Positions 34,521 through 44,704 of a stretch of DNA of 52,799 nt are shown here, piece by piece. Position numbers and translations under genes: made by a program. Source of the DNA: an uncultured Pelagibacteraceae bacterium (lineage in GTDB: Bacteria; Pseudomonadota; Alphaproteobacteria; Pelagibacterales; Pelagibacteraceae); the NCBI GenBank assembly GCA_902606065.1, contig CACLEX010000002.1, positions 1 through 52,799 on the forward strand, written 5' to 3'. Every line of letters begins with the position of its first letter. Position 1 is the stretch's first letter. The notes under the pieces were generated by a model, which saw only the letters and a program-made list of their open reading frames with translations, did no database searches and was not told the origin of the DNA.

Positions 34521-37295
34521 ATGGGAAAAATTAAAAAAACAGATCATTTTTATTTAATTGATGGATCAGGTTACATTTTTAGAGCGTATTATGCGTTACC
34601 ACCATTAACGCGTAAAAGTGATGGATTACCGACTGGAGCAGTGAGTGGTTTTTGCAGCATGCTTTTTAAACTTCTAGAAGATTCAAAGTCAAATCAAAAT
34701 TTACAAAAACCAACACATTTTGCAGTTATATTTGACTCTGCTAGAAAAACTTTCAGAAACGAAATTTATAGTGATTATAAAGCTAATAGAGCTGAAGCAC
34801 CTGATGATTTAGCTCCTCAATTTGATTATATCAGAAAATCAGTATTAGCTTTTAATTTACCTTCATTGGAATTGATAAATTATGAAGCCGATGACTTAAT
34901 TGCAACGTATGTTGAAATGATTTTAAAAGAAGGTGCAAAAGTAACAATAGTGTCCTCAGATAAGGATTTAATGCAATTATATAAAAAAAACGTTCGAATT
35001 TATGATCCAATGAAAAATAAGTTTATTTCAGAGGAAGATATTAAAAATAAATTTGGTGTAGGTGCAAGTAAGGTCATTGATGTCCAGGCTCTAGCTGGTG
35101 ATAGCAGTGATAATGTACCAGGAGTTCCTGGAATTGGTGTTAAAACAGCTGCAGAATTAATTAATAAATATGGAGACCTTGAAAAACTTTTAAAATCTGC
35201 TCATGAAATTAAGCAAAATAAAAGAAGAGAAACACTTATTGAGAATAAAGATAAGGCTTTAATCAGTAAAAAATTAGTGACATTAAAAAGTGATGCTCCA
35301 GTAAATAAAAATCTAACTGATCTTGAATTAAAAAGCATTGATAAAGATAAACTCTATAAATTTTTGAGGGAGATGGAATTTAATAGATTGTTGAGCTCAG
35401 CTATTTCTGCATATGGAGAACCAAATTTAACAAGTATCAAAAACGAGGTTAAAATTGAAAAAAATCAAAAATCAATCAATAAAAAAGAATATTATCTAAT
35501 TGAAAATTTGGAACAAATCGACAACTGGATAACTGAAGCTGAAGAGTTAGGAGAAGTTGCGGTAGATACCGAAACAAATTCATTAGATCCTCATCAGGCA
35601 GATCTAGTCGGTGTTTCATTAAGCTCAAAAATTGGAAAAGCTTGTTATATTCCTATCGGTCATAAATCTAACAAATGTATCGAAAAAGATTTAGTTTTAA
35701 AAAAGTTAAAACCTTTACTCGAGGATCCTAGTATCAAAAAAATAGGTCAAAATATAAAATTTGATTTTATAGTTTTTTTCAAACACGGAATTAATATGAC
35801 TTCAATGGAAGATACTATGCTGATGTCCTATGTTCTTGATGCAGGAAAAAATAGACATAATATGGATACATTGTCAGAAATTCATTTAAACCATAAAACT
35901 ATATCTTTTAAAGATTTAGTTGGCACAGGAAAAAAGGAGATTAATTTCAGTGAGGTAGATGTTGAAAAAGCCAAAGATTACGCAGCCGAAGATGCTGATA
36001 TTACATTTAGATTATACAAAAAATTTCAAAAAAGTTTGAAGGATGAAAAAATGATAAATATCTACGAGATATTTGAAAAGCCTTTATTAAAAATTCTTGC
36101 TTTTATGGAAATTGAGGGAGTTAAAATAGATAATAAATTTTTAAAATCATTATCCACTAAATTTGAAAAAAAGATTGTTAAAATTCAAAATGAAGTTTTT
36201 AAAATATCTAAAAAGGAATTTAATATTGCATCACCAAAACAACTGGGAGAAATATTATATAATGATCTTAAAATTGCAGATTTAAAAAAAACAAAAAAAG
36301 GGAGTTTTGCAACAAGCGCTTCGGTTTTAGAAGATTTAGCGTTTAAAGGTCATAAGTTTCCCCAATTAGTATTGGATTGGAGACAGGTTTCTAAATTAAA
36401 AAATACCTACTCAGATTCCTTGCCGGAACATATCAATCCTAACACACAAAGAGTTCATACCTCTTTTTTATTGGCAGCTACTACAACTGGCAGATTAGCG
36501 TCAAGCGATCCAAACTTACAAAATATTCCGATTAAATCTGAGGATGGTAAAGATATTCGTAAAGCATTTATAGCCAAAAAAGATCATGTTTTAATTTCTG
36601 CAGATTATAATCAAATTGAGATGAGAATTTTAGCTGATTTGGCTGACGTGAAAGGATTAAAAAAAGCTTTTAAAAACAATGAAGATATTCATTCACTCAC
36701 AGCTAGTCAAATTTTTAATGTTGATATAAAAAAAGTAAATCAAGATCAGAGAAGAAAAGCTAAAGCTATAAATTTTGGAATAATATATGGGATTTCACAA
36801 TATGGATTAGCAAAACAAATAAATGTCACAAATCATGAAGCTGAGGAATTCCTTAATTCTTATTTTTTGAAATTTCCTGAAATCAAAATTTATATGGACC
36901 GAACAATAAAGTTTTGTAGAAAAAGTGGATTTGTGAATAATATTTTTGGAAGACGATCACATTTTATTAATATCAATGATAAAAACTATAATATTAGAAA
37001 TTTTCAAGAGCGCGCAGCAATTAATGCCCCAATTCAAGGCTCAGCCGCAGAAATAATGAGATTAGCCATGATAAGACTTGATAAAAAATTAAGTGATCAA
37101 AAAAATCAAAATACAAAAATGTTGTTGCAAATCCATGACGAGTTAATTTTTGAAACTCCCAAAGAAGAAGCAAAAAGAATCAGTAAAATTATAATTGATG
37201 AAATGTCTAGTGTTGTTAAGAGTGAACAGCATTCTTTTTCCATACCTTTAACAGTTGATCTAAATACCGGAGAAAATTGGGGTACACTTCATTAA
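34521..37295 (+). CDS. polA: DNA polymerase I with 5' nuclease, 3'-5' exonuclease and polymerase domains
   Basis: YLIDGSGYIFRAYYAL; VAVDTETNSLDPH; SADYNQIEMRILADL; LLQIHDELIFE. Confidence 0.97.
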   Translation: MGKIKKTDHFYLIDGSGYIFRAYYALPPLTRKSDGLPTGAVSGFCSMLFKLLEDSKSNQNLQKPTHFAVIFDSARKTFRNEIYSDYKANRAEAPDDLAPQFDYIRKSVLAFNLPSLELINYEADDLIATYVEMILKEGAKVTIVSSDKDLMQLYKKNVRIYDPMKNKFISEEDIKNKFGVGASKVIDVQALAGDSSDNVPGVPGIGVKTAAELINKYGDLEKLLKSAHEIKQNKRRETLIENKDKALISKKLVTLKSDAPVNKNLTDLELKSIDKDKLYKFLREMEFNRLLSSAISAYGEPNLTSIKNEVKIEKNQKSINKKEYYLIENLEQIDNWITEAEELGEVAVDTETNSLDPHQADLVGVSLSSKIGKACYIPIGHKSNKCIEKDLVLKKLKPLLEDPSIKKIGQNIKFDFIVFFKHGINMTSMEDTMLMSYVLDAGKNRHNMDTLSEIHLNHKTISFKDLVGTGKKEINFSEVDVEKAKDYAAEDADITFRLYKKFQKSLKDEKMINIYEIFEKPLLKILAFMEIEGVKIDNKFLKSLSTKFEKKIVKIQNEVFKISKKEFNIASPKQLGEILYNDLKIADLKKTKKGSFATSASVLEDLAFKGHKFPQLVLDWRQVSKLKNTYSDSLPEHINPNTQRVHTSFLLAATTTGRLASSDPNLQNIPIKSEDGKDIRKAFIAKKDHVLISADYNQIEMRILADLADVKGLKKAFKNNEDIHSLTASQIFNVDIKKVNQDQRRKAKAINFGIIYGISQYGLAKQINVTNHEAEEFLNSYFLKFPEIKIYMDRTIKFCRKSGFVNNIFGRRSHFININDKNYNIRNFQERAAINAPIQGSAAEIMRLAMIRLDKKLSDQKNQNTKMLLQIHDELIFETPKEEAKRISKIIIDEMSSVVKSEQHSFSIPLTVDLNTGENWGTLH

Positions 37296-37334
37296 TTTAA
37301 TTGCCCAAATTAGAACAATTTAGTATTTTTATAA

Positions 37335-38048
37335 TTGAGTATGCAGAAACAAACAATTGCCCTTGTCGACGATGATAGAAATATTTTAACAAGTCTGAGT
37401 ATAGCTTTAGAGAAAGAGGGATTTAAAGTTCAAACATATATTGATGGTGAAAGCGCTTTAATTGGCTTAACTAGAACCCCACCGGATCTTGCAATCGTTG
37501 ATATTAAAATGCCAAAAATGGATGGAGAAGAACTACTTAAAAAGCTAAGAAAAAAAACTTCATTACCGGTTATTTTTTTGACCTCTAAAGATGATGAAAT
37601 TGATGAATTGCTTGGATTGAAGTTAGGAGCAGATGATTTCATAAAAAAATCTGGAGGCTTTTCAATTAAAGTGTTGATTGAGAGAATAAGAGTGCAACTT
37701 AGAAAGAAAGATTCAAAAGAAATTATAGAGGAGAACAAAAGTATAATATCTCATGGAAAATTAAAACTAGATCCTTCACAATTAGAGTGTGAATGGAATG
37801 GTAAACAATTGCCAGATAAACTTACAACGACCGAATTTTTATTAGTTAAGGAATTAGCAAAAAGACCAGGTATAATCAAAGAAAGAGCTCAGTTAATGGA
37901 TATAGCCTATAGAGAAGATACCGATATAGAGGACAGAACAATAGACAGTCATGTGAAAAGAATAAGAAAAAAATTTAAAAAGGTTGATCCTGAATTTTCA
38001 GCAATAGAAACTAGATATGGAAGTGGATATAGGTGGAATGTTAGCTGA
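37335..38048 (+). CDS. chvI: OmpR-family response regulator, ChvI-like (TTG 37335 or ATG 37341)
   Basis: [18 protein letters not shown]; winged helix C-terminus [14 protein letters not shown]; followed by a sensor kinase. Confidence 0.85.
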   Translation: MSMQKQTIALVDDDRNILTSLSIALEKEGFKVQTYIDGESALIGLTRTPPDLAIVDIKMPKMDGEELLKKLRKKTSLPVIFLTSKDDEIDELLGLKLGADDFIKKSGGFSIKVLIERIRVQLRKKDSKEIIEENKSIISHGKLKLDPSQLECEWNGKQLPDKLTTTEFLLVKELAKRPGIIKERAQLMDIAYREDTDIEDRTIDSHVKRIRKKFKKVDPEFSAIETRYGSGYRWNVS

Positions 38049-39589
38049 TGTTAAGCAACCTTCTTAAAAACTTATCTATATTAAAAAAATTTTTATTTAT
38101 TAATTTTATTTTTTTTACAATTATTGGAATCTTTCTTTTTATTTACTTAAAAAATGTTCAACCAAATTTAATAAAAAAAAAATCATCTAATCACATTGAA
38201 GTGATTAATAATACAATTGATAATTTGATGAGACTAAATGTCGAATTTGTAGAAGATGATATTAGGAAATTTCTTTTTTCCACAAGATTTCTTTTTCAAA
38301 ATTTAGATAGAGTGATATTTTTCGATAATCAACTAAACTTAATTGGTGATACAGATACCTTAGATCTTGATCCTAGATCGTTTTCACAAAGATTAGATAT
38401 TGTTGAATTTGAAGTGTTAACTGAAAAAAAAACTAAAGAAATCACTGAGAAAAAAAATATTGATGTTGGAAATAATAACGTTGTTTCTCTTAATGATGTA
38501 CTTTTAAATTATGCATCCTCTAAAAATTTTGGAACGCCTTTTACTTTTACCCAGGAAGAGTTCAATAAATTTAAGCTGACAACAATTAAAAATGTAATGC
38601 AAAAAGGTGAAAACATTGGCTATTTAGCTATTACAGAAAATGCAAATGATGTTAAAGCAGCTATAGATGAAAGAAAGACATTTGTAATTAGAACAGCTCT
38701 GGCTATTGGCTTAGTAATATTGATTTTCTCCTTTGTTTTAAATAGATATTTCTTAAAACCAATCAAAAATTTAGTAACGTATACGGAAACAATCAGAAAT
38801 AAAGATCCAAAAGTCACTAATCTTGATATTTTAAAAAAAAGGAATGATGAACTAGGATTACTCTCAAAATCGCTAGATGATATGACAAATGAATTAACTA
38901 AAAGGATTTCACATGCTGAAAATTTTTCAACAGATTTAGTTCATGAAATAAGAAATCCACTAGCATCTCTCAAAAGTGCTTCTGAAATTTTACATGATAC
39001 GACTGATGTTGAGCAAAGGATTAAATTAATTGATATTTTAAGCCACGATGTTCAAAGAATTGAAAGATTGATTACAGATTATTCACAAATGTTAAAAGAT
39101 GAAGTTGCGTTAAGTAAAGAAAAAATTAAAAAACTTGATATTGAGCCAATTATTAAATCAGTAGTAGATGATTTTAATAATATTTATAAATTAAAAAGAG
39201 GAATAAATATTTCTTATTCGAACGATGGAAAAAACAAATATTTGATAAATGGAATAGAAAATAGAATTGAACAAATAGTTGCTAATCTTTTGGATAACGC
39301 AATATCTTTCAGCGGTGATAATAAAGATGTAATTGTTAAGGTTTCAAAATCAGAAAACGACAAAGTTTCAATCAATATTTTGGATGAGGGACAGGGATTT
39401 AAAGAAAAAGATACTAATAAAATATTTAAAAGATTTTATAGTAATAGACCTGATAAATTTGGACAACATTCAGGACTCGGTTTAAATATTGTTAAAAATT
39501 TAGTCGATTTACATAATGCTACAATAAGAGCATCTAACAGATTGGACAGAAAAGGAGCAAGTATGGAAATTATATTTCCAAATGCTTAA
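38048..39589 (+). CDS. chvG: Sensor histidine kinase, ChvG/ExoS-like
   Basis: Two TM segments, HAMP, H-box LVHEIRNPLASL, GQHSGLGLNIVKNLV. Confidence 0.85.
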   Translation: MLSNLLKNLSILKKFLFINFIFFTIIGIFLFIYLKNVQPNLIKKKSSNHIEVINNTIDNLMRLNVEFVEDDIRKFLFSTRFLFQNLDRVIFFDNQLNLIGDTDTLDLDPRSFSQRLDIVEFEVLTEKKTKEITEKKNIDVGNNNVVSLNDVLLNYASSKNFGTPFTFTQEEFNKFKLTTIKNVMQKGENIGYLAITENANDVKAAIDERKTFVIRTALAIGLVILIFSFVLNRYFLKPIKNLVTYTETIRNKDPKVTNLDILKKRNDELGLLSKSLDDMTNELTKRISHAENFSTDLVHEIRNPLASLKSASEILHDTTDVEQRIKLIDILSHDVQRIERLITDYSQMLKDEVALSKEKIKKLDIEPIIKSVVDDFNNIYKLKRGINISYSNDGKNKYLINGIENRIEQIVANLLDNAISFSGDNKDVIVKVSKSENDKVSINILDEGQGFKEKDTNKIFKRFYSNRPDKFGQHSGLGLNIVKNLVDLHNATIRASNRLDRKGASMEIIFPNA

Positions 39590-39634
39590 AGAGTTCTATT
39601 GATTAATTAATTCTTTATTGTTAGAAGACGCACC

Positions 39635-40921
39635 ATGGATGATTTCAAAGTAAAAGATTTGACCCAAGCTGAATTTGGAAGAAAAGAAATTTCAATAGCA
39701 GAGAGTGAAATGCCTGGCTTGATGGCTTTAAGAGAAGAATACTCTGGAAAGTCACCGCTAAAAGGAGCAAAAATTATTGGATGTCTGCACATGACTATTC
39801 AAACAGCTGTTTTAATTGAAACACTTGTTGCCTTAGGTGCAGAGGTAAGATGGTCATCATGTAACATTTTTTCAACCCAAGATCATGCAGCGGCTGCAAT
39901 TGCCAAAGCTGGCATTCCAGTATATGCCTGGAAGGGAGAAACTGAAGAGGAATATATTTGGTGTATTAAACAAACGATTGAGGGTAAAAAAGATTGGGCG
40001 CCTAACATGCTTTTAGATGATGGAGGAGATCTCACTGCGATGATGCATCAAGAGTACAAAGAATTACTTAAAAATGTGAAAGGTGTTTCAGAGGAGACAA
40101 CAACAGGCATTAAAGCTCTTAATAAAATGGAAAAAGATAAAACTTTGTTAGTGCCTGCAATAAACGTAAATGATTCTGTCACCAAATCTAAATTTGATAA
40201 TCTTTATGGATGTAGAGAAAGTTTAGTTGATGGCATAAGAAGAGCTACAGATGTTATGATGTCTGGAAAAATTGCTATAGTAGCTGGATTTGGAGATGTT
40301 GGTAAAGGAAGTGCTGCATCTTTAAGACAAAGTGGTGCTAGAGTATTAGTTACAGAGGCTGATCCAATTTGTGCATTACAAGCAGCAATGGAGGGTTATG
40401 AAGTGGTTCTGATGGAAGAGGCAATTAGCAAAGCTGACATCGTCGTTACAGCAACTGGTAATAAAGATATTGTTACAGCTGATCATATGAGAGAAATGAA
40501 AGATAGAGCAATTTTGTGTAACATAGGACACTTTGATAACGAAATCCAAGTTGAAGCTTTGAAAAATTATAAATGGACTGAAGTAAAACCTCAGGTTCAT
40601 GAGATAGAATTACCAAGTAAAAAAAGGATTATTTTATTAGCAGAAGGTAGATTAGTTAATTTAGGTTGTGCCACAGGTCATCCAAGTTTTGTAATGAGCG
40701 CGTCGTTTACTAACCAAGTGATTGCACAGATAGAGCTTTGGAATAATCATAAAAACTATGAGAACAAAGTTTATGTTTTACCAAAACATTTAGATGAGAA
40801 GGTTGCCACACTTCATCTTAAGAAAGTTGGAGCAAAATTAACCAAATTATCAAAAGAACAAGCGGACTATATAAGTGTCGGAGTCGAAGGTCCTTTTAAA
40901 CCTAATGCCTACCGCTATTAA
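39635..40921 (+). CDS. ahcY: S-adenosylhomocysteine hydrolase
   Basis: [33 protein letters not shown]-terminal [10 protein letters not shown]. Confidence 0.98.
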   Translation: MDDFKVKDLTQAEFGRKEISIAESEMPGLMALREEYSGKSPLKGAKIIGCLHMTIQTAVLIETLVALGAEVRWSSCNIFSTQDHAAAAIAKAGIPVYAWKGETEEEYIWCIKQTIEGKKDWAPNMLLDDGGDLTAMMHQEYKELLKNVKGVSEETTTGIKALNKMEKDKTLLVPAINVNDSVTKSKFDNLYGCRESLVDGIRRATDVMMSGKIAIVAGFGDVGKGSAASLRQSGARVLVTEADPICALQAAMEGYEVVLMEEAISKADIVVTATGNKDIVTADHMREMKDRAILCNIGHFDNEIQVEALKNYKWTEVKPQVHEIELPSKKRIILLAEGRLVNLGCATGHPSFVMSASFTNQVIAQIELWNNHKNYENKVYVLPKHLDEKVATLHLKKVGAKLTKLSKEQADYISVGVEGPFKPNAYRY

Positions 40922-41354
40922 AAGTGATAAAATAGATTTATCTTCAGAAAAAGAAACAGAGGAACTCGCAAGTACATTTTTAAAAAAAATCAAGCCTGGA
41001 TGCTTTATTTTTTTATATGGTGAAATCGGAGTAGGAAAAACTACTTTTATTAGATATCTTATTAATCGATTTCAAAAACTTAATAAATTGGAGATAACAG
41101 AAGTTACGAGTCCCACTTTTAATTTGTTAAATGAGTATCAAATAAATGATTTCAAGATAAATCATTATGATCTTTTTAGATTAAAATCTGCTGAGGAAAT
41201 TAAAAATTTAGATTTATTTGAGGATAATAAAAATATAATTACTTTAATAGAATGGCCACAAATAATTAAAGAAAAACCAAAAAATTTGATAGAATTAGTT
41301 TTCGAGTATGGAAAAGATCACAAAACTAGGTCTGTGCATATTAAAGGTTTATAG
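40905..41354 (+). CDS. tsaE: tRNA threonylcarbamoyladenosine biosynthesis ATPase (ORF-track GTG start 40875; ATG 40905 preferred)
   Basis: [39 protein letters not shown]. Confidence 0.92.
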   Translation: MPTAIKSDKIDLSSEKETEELASTFLKKIKPGCFIFLYGEIGVGKTTFIRYLINRFQKLNKLEITEVTSPTFNLLNEYQINDFKINHYDLFRLKSAEEIKNLDLFEDNKNIITLIEWPQIIKEKPKNLIELVFEYGKDHKTRSVHIKGL

Positions 41355-41367
41355 CTTCTATTCCTGA

Positions 41368-42306
41368 ATGTCAAAATTAATAAAAATAAAGGGGGATGCA
41401 TCTTTTAGAAGTTTTTTTAGAAAAAAAGCAAATGGTAAATCCTCTATCGTTGTTTATGCCAAAAAAGAAAAATTTAAAAATTTACTTGTGTATGATGCAA
41501 TAAATAAAATTTTAAACAAGAACAAAATTTTAGCACCACGATTATATACCCAGAGATATGATAAAAATTTCATTGAAATAGAAGATTTTGGAAATGAAAC
41601 TGTTTTCAAAACATTAAAAAAAAAGGGCAAAAATAAACTAAGCTATTTTAATCGAATAATTAAATTGTTAATACAAATACAGTCTATCAAACATAGAAAA
41701 GTAAAAAATTTTAAAAATCAAAATTATATAATTCCAAAATATGATAAAAAGATTTTAATAAATGAGGCAAATTTATTTTGTGATTGGTATGCAAAAAATA
41801 ATTTATCAAAATTAAGGAAAAAAAGATTTTGTAAAAAATTTAAAAAGATTATTAAAGAATTAACTTTGAAATTAAAATTAAAAGATAATATTTTCGTCCA
41901 CAGAGATTTTCATGTTTCAAATTTAATGTCAGTTAAAAACCAAATAGGTCTTATTGATAGTCAGGACGCATTAATTGGTAACAAAGCTTATGATTTAGCT
42001 TCTTTAATAGATGATGTGAGACTAAAAACTTCTTACTCTTTTAAGGAGAAAATTTTTAAGTTTTATACAAAAAAACAAAAAAACTTGGATATTAAAAAAT
42101 TCAAGAATGATTTTGAAATATTATCAGTTTTAAGAAATCTTAAAATTATTGGAATATTTACCCGCCTAGCATTCAGGGATAGAAAAAAAAATTACTTAAG
42201 ATTTATTCCTTATACATGGCAACTGATTAATATGCGTATTGATCAAAATCAGACATTCATTGATTTGAAAAATTTATTAAGTCAAAATTTTAAAGAGATT
42301 AAATGA
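41368..42306 (+). CDS. amgK: Aminoglycoside-phosphotransferase-like sugar kinase, AmgK-like
   Basis: GDASFRSFFR; HRDFHVSNLM; GLIDSQDALIGNKAYDLASLIDD; between tsaE and murU. Confidence 0.83.
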   Translation: MSKLIKIKGDASFRSFFRKKANGKSSIVVYAKKEKFKNLLVYDAINKILNKNKILAPRLYTQRYDKNFIEIEDFGNETVFKTLKKKGKNKLSYFNRIIKLLIQIQSIKHRKVKNFKNQNYIIPKYDKKILINEANLFCDWYAKNNLSKLRKKRFCKKFKKIIKELTLKLKLKDNIFVHRDFHVSNLMSVKNQIGLIDSQDALIGNKAYDLASLIDDVRLKTSYSFKEKIFKFYTKKQKNLDIKKFKNDFEILSVLRNLKIIGIFTRLAFRDRKKNYLRFIPYTWQLINMRIDQNQTFIDLKNLLSQNFKEIK

Positions 42307-42992
42307 GAATTAAAACAGCTTTGATATTATGCGCAGGCTTCGGATCGAGGTTAAATCCACTTACTTTAAAGACACCCAAACCTCTTTTGAAATTAAATGA
42401 TAAAACAATGTTAGAAGTCTGCATAAATTTAACTTTGAAATTGGGTGTTCAAAAAATTTTTATCAACACATTCCATTTAGGTGATCAAATCTCAAAATTT
42501 ATTGAAAATAAAAAGTTTCCAATAAATATTCAAATAATCAAAGAGGAAAATGAGATACTTAATACAGGTGGAGGAATATTAAATTTGATCAATTATTCAG
42601 ATGATAACGATTTTATAATTTTTAACCCTGATACTTTATGGCACAAAGATTATCTTCATGAAATCACTCAAATGCAAAATTTTTATTTTTCTAATAAACT
42701 AAATAATGTTCTCCTACTTTCAAATAAAGAATTAAGTTTTGATAAAAATTTTTTAGGTGATTTCACATTGGAAAATAATTTGATAAAAAAAAATGAAAAA
42801 AACGATTTGATATATATTGGTTGTCAAATTCTGAACAAAAGTTTATTTAAAGAATATAGAGTCTCAAATTTTTCTATTACAAAAATATGGGATAATTTAC
42901 GAAAAGAAAATAAATTAAATGGTTTTCAAAGTAAAAAAAAATTTTATCATTTAACAAATTTAGATGTCTTCAAAAAACTAAAAGATCTTTAG
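42303..42992 (+). CDS. murU: Nucleotidyltransferase, MurU-like (N-acetylmuramate-1-P uridylyltransferase)
   Basis: ALILCAGFGSRLNPLTLKTPKPLLKL; 4-nt overlap with amgK. Confidence 0.84.
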   Translation: MRIKTALILCAGFGSRLNPLTLKTPKPLLKLNDKTMLEVCINLTLKLGVQKIFINTFHLGDQISKFIENKKFPINIQIIKEENEILNTGGGILNLINYSDDNDFIIFNPDTLWHKDYLHEITQMQNFYFSNKLNNVLLLSNKELSFDKNFLGDFTLENNLIKKNEKNDLIYIGCQILNKSLFKEYRVSNFSITKIWDNLRKENKLNGFQSKKKFYHLTNLDVFKKLKDL

Positions 42993-43683
42993 CTCTTTCC
43001 TTATCAAGATATTCACATTTCGCTATTGCAAAATTTTCTCTAAATTCTATCAACATTGGGTTTCCAGTGGGTATTTCTAAATTAGAAATTTGTTTATTAT
43101 CTAAATTAAATAAATTCTTACATAGAGCCCTAATAGAGTTTCCATGTGCAGATATCAAAACATTATTATTTTTTAAATTTTCTTTTACGTGTTTTTCAAA
43201 AAAATTTATAACTCTTTCATAAGTGTCTTTTAAAGACTCAGTGTTAGGTAATAATTCTTTTGGAATTTGTTTATAAGCATCAATATTAAGTGGATGATAT
43301 GGACTTTCCTTTTTTAGTGGATCTGGTCTTAGATCCCATGATCTTCTAAACTCATAAATTTTATCCTCGCCAATTTTTTTACTCATTTCAATTTTATTCA
43401 AACCAGTTAGTGCTCCGTAATGTCTCTCATTCAATTGCCAAGCTTTAGTAAAATTTTTTTTATCATCTAATTCTTGTTGAATTATTTTAAGAGTATTATT
43501 TGCTCTTAATTGAAGAGAGGTATAATAAAAATCAATTTTGATGTTTTTATTTTTCAATAAGGATCCTGCTTTTTTTGCCTCCAATATACCTTTTTCGGTC
43601 AAATCAACATCAACCCAACCAGTAAATTTTTTCTCTAAATTCCATGTGCTTTGTCCATGTCTCACTAATATTAAAAAACTCAT
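42970..43683 (-). CDS. gpmA: 2,3-bisphosphoglycerate-dependent phosphoglycerate mutase
   Basis: LVRHGQSTWNLEKKFTGWVDVDLTEKG; LNERHYGALTGLNK. Confidence 0.95.
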   Translation of the reverse strand: MSFLILVRHGQSTWNLEKKFTGWVDVDLTEKGILEAKKAGSLLKNKNIKIDFYYTSLQLRANNTLKIIQQELDDKKNFTKAWQLNERHYGALTGLNKIEMSKKIGEDKIYEFRRSWDLRPDPLKKESPYHPLNIDAYKQIPKELLPNTESLKDTYERVINFFEKHVKENLKNNNVLISAHGNSIRALCKNLFNLDNKQISNLEIPTGNPMLIEFRENFAIAKCEYLDKERAKDLLVF

Positions 43684-43728
43684 ATAATTATCTTTAAATT
43701 AAATTTATAAATAACACCATCAAATTAA

Positions 43729-44124
43729 ATGATAAATTTTTTTTTAAAATTTAAAATATTTTTTTATGTAATTAATTTATTATTAATTATCTTATATTTA
43801 TTCCCTGGAAGTTTATTGGGATGTGTTTTTTTTGATAATTGTAAAGTGCAACCACAAATTACATCAGATTTTATAATATCATCTAACCATTTTTACGCTT
43901 TTGGTTTAGTTACTATTTTAGGATATTTTACTTTTTTAAATTCAGAAAAATTAAAACTAGTTTTATATTATCTTTTAGTAATTTCAGTTCTATTAGAAGT
44001 GTTTCATATAGTAATTCCTGAAAGGAGTTTTCAGTGGTCAGATCTGTTTGGAAATTTATTAGGGGTGATAGTTGTAATTTTTGTTAAGAATCTTATAAAT
44101 AAATATGGGATCACTAAAAAATAA
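43729..44124 (+). CDS. VanZ-like membrane protein
   Basis: Multi-TM with H..AFG and VFHIVIPERSFQWSDLFGNLLG. Confidence 0.7.
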   Translation: MINFFLKFKIFFYVINLLLIILYLFPGSLLGCVFFDNCKVQPQITSDFIISSNHFYAFGLVTILGYFTFLNSEKLKLVLYYLLVISVLLEVFHIVIPERSFQWSDLFGNLLGVIVVIFVKNLINKYGITKK

Positions 44125-44704
44125 ATTTTTTATACTATTTATTTTTTTCTTAACAGGATGCTCATCAGTTCCATCAAATACTGCAAATAGTTGTTCAATT
44201 TTTAATGAGCGTTATCTCTGGTATAAGTATACAAAAAAAACAGAGCAAAAATGGGGTACTCCTATTTATATCCAATTGGCTATAATAAAAATGGAGTCAG
44301 ATTTTGACTGGTTAGCTAAGCCAGCTAGACAAAAAATATTTAAAGTAATCCCTTATAAACGCCCATCAAGTTCATTTGGATATTCTCAGGCAGTAAAAGG
44401 GACTTGGGAACAATATAAAAAAGAAACAGGAAACAAGTTAGCAACAAGAGCTAGATTTAAAGATAGTGTTGATTTCATTGGTTGGTATACTAGTAAATCA
44501 GAAACAATTTTAAAAATTTCCAAACAAGACGCTTTTAAACAATATTTGGCCTATCATGAGGGCTGGGGAAATTTTAAGCATTATAAAAAAAATAAAAAAG
44601 TTATTGGATTAGCTAAAAAAGTTGAGAAACAATCTAATATTTATAAAAAACAATTATTAAGTTGCAGCAATTCTTTAAATAAAAATAAATATATTATTTT
44701 TTAG
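44105..44704 (+). CDS. Lipoprotein with SLT-like transglycosylase domain
   Basis: Lipobox LTGC; IIKMESDFDW (candidate catalytic Glu), SSSFGYSQAVKGTWEQYKKETG. Confidence 0.7.
   Translation: MGSLKNKFFILFIFFLTGCSSVPSNTANSCSIFNERYLWYKYTKKTEQKWGTPIYIQLAIIKMESDFDWLAKPARQKIFKVIPYKRPSSSFGYSQAVKGTWEQYKKETGNKLATRARFKDSVDFIGWYTSKSETILKISKQDAFKQYLAYHEGWGNFKHYKKNKKVIGLAKKVEKQSNIYKKQLLSCSNSLNKNKYIIF

Noticed and set aside
42976-42992. CTAAAAGATCTTTAG palindrome at the murU/gpmA overlap as a terminator
   Set aside because: Only 5 bp, A/T-dominated stem inside coding sequence; plausible by chance in AT-rich DNA.
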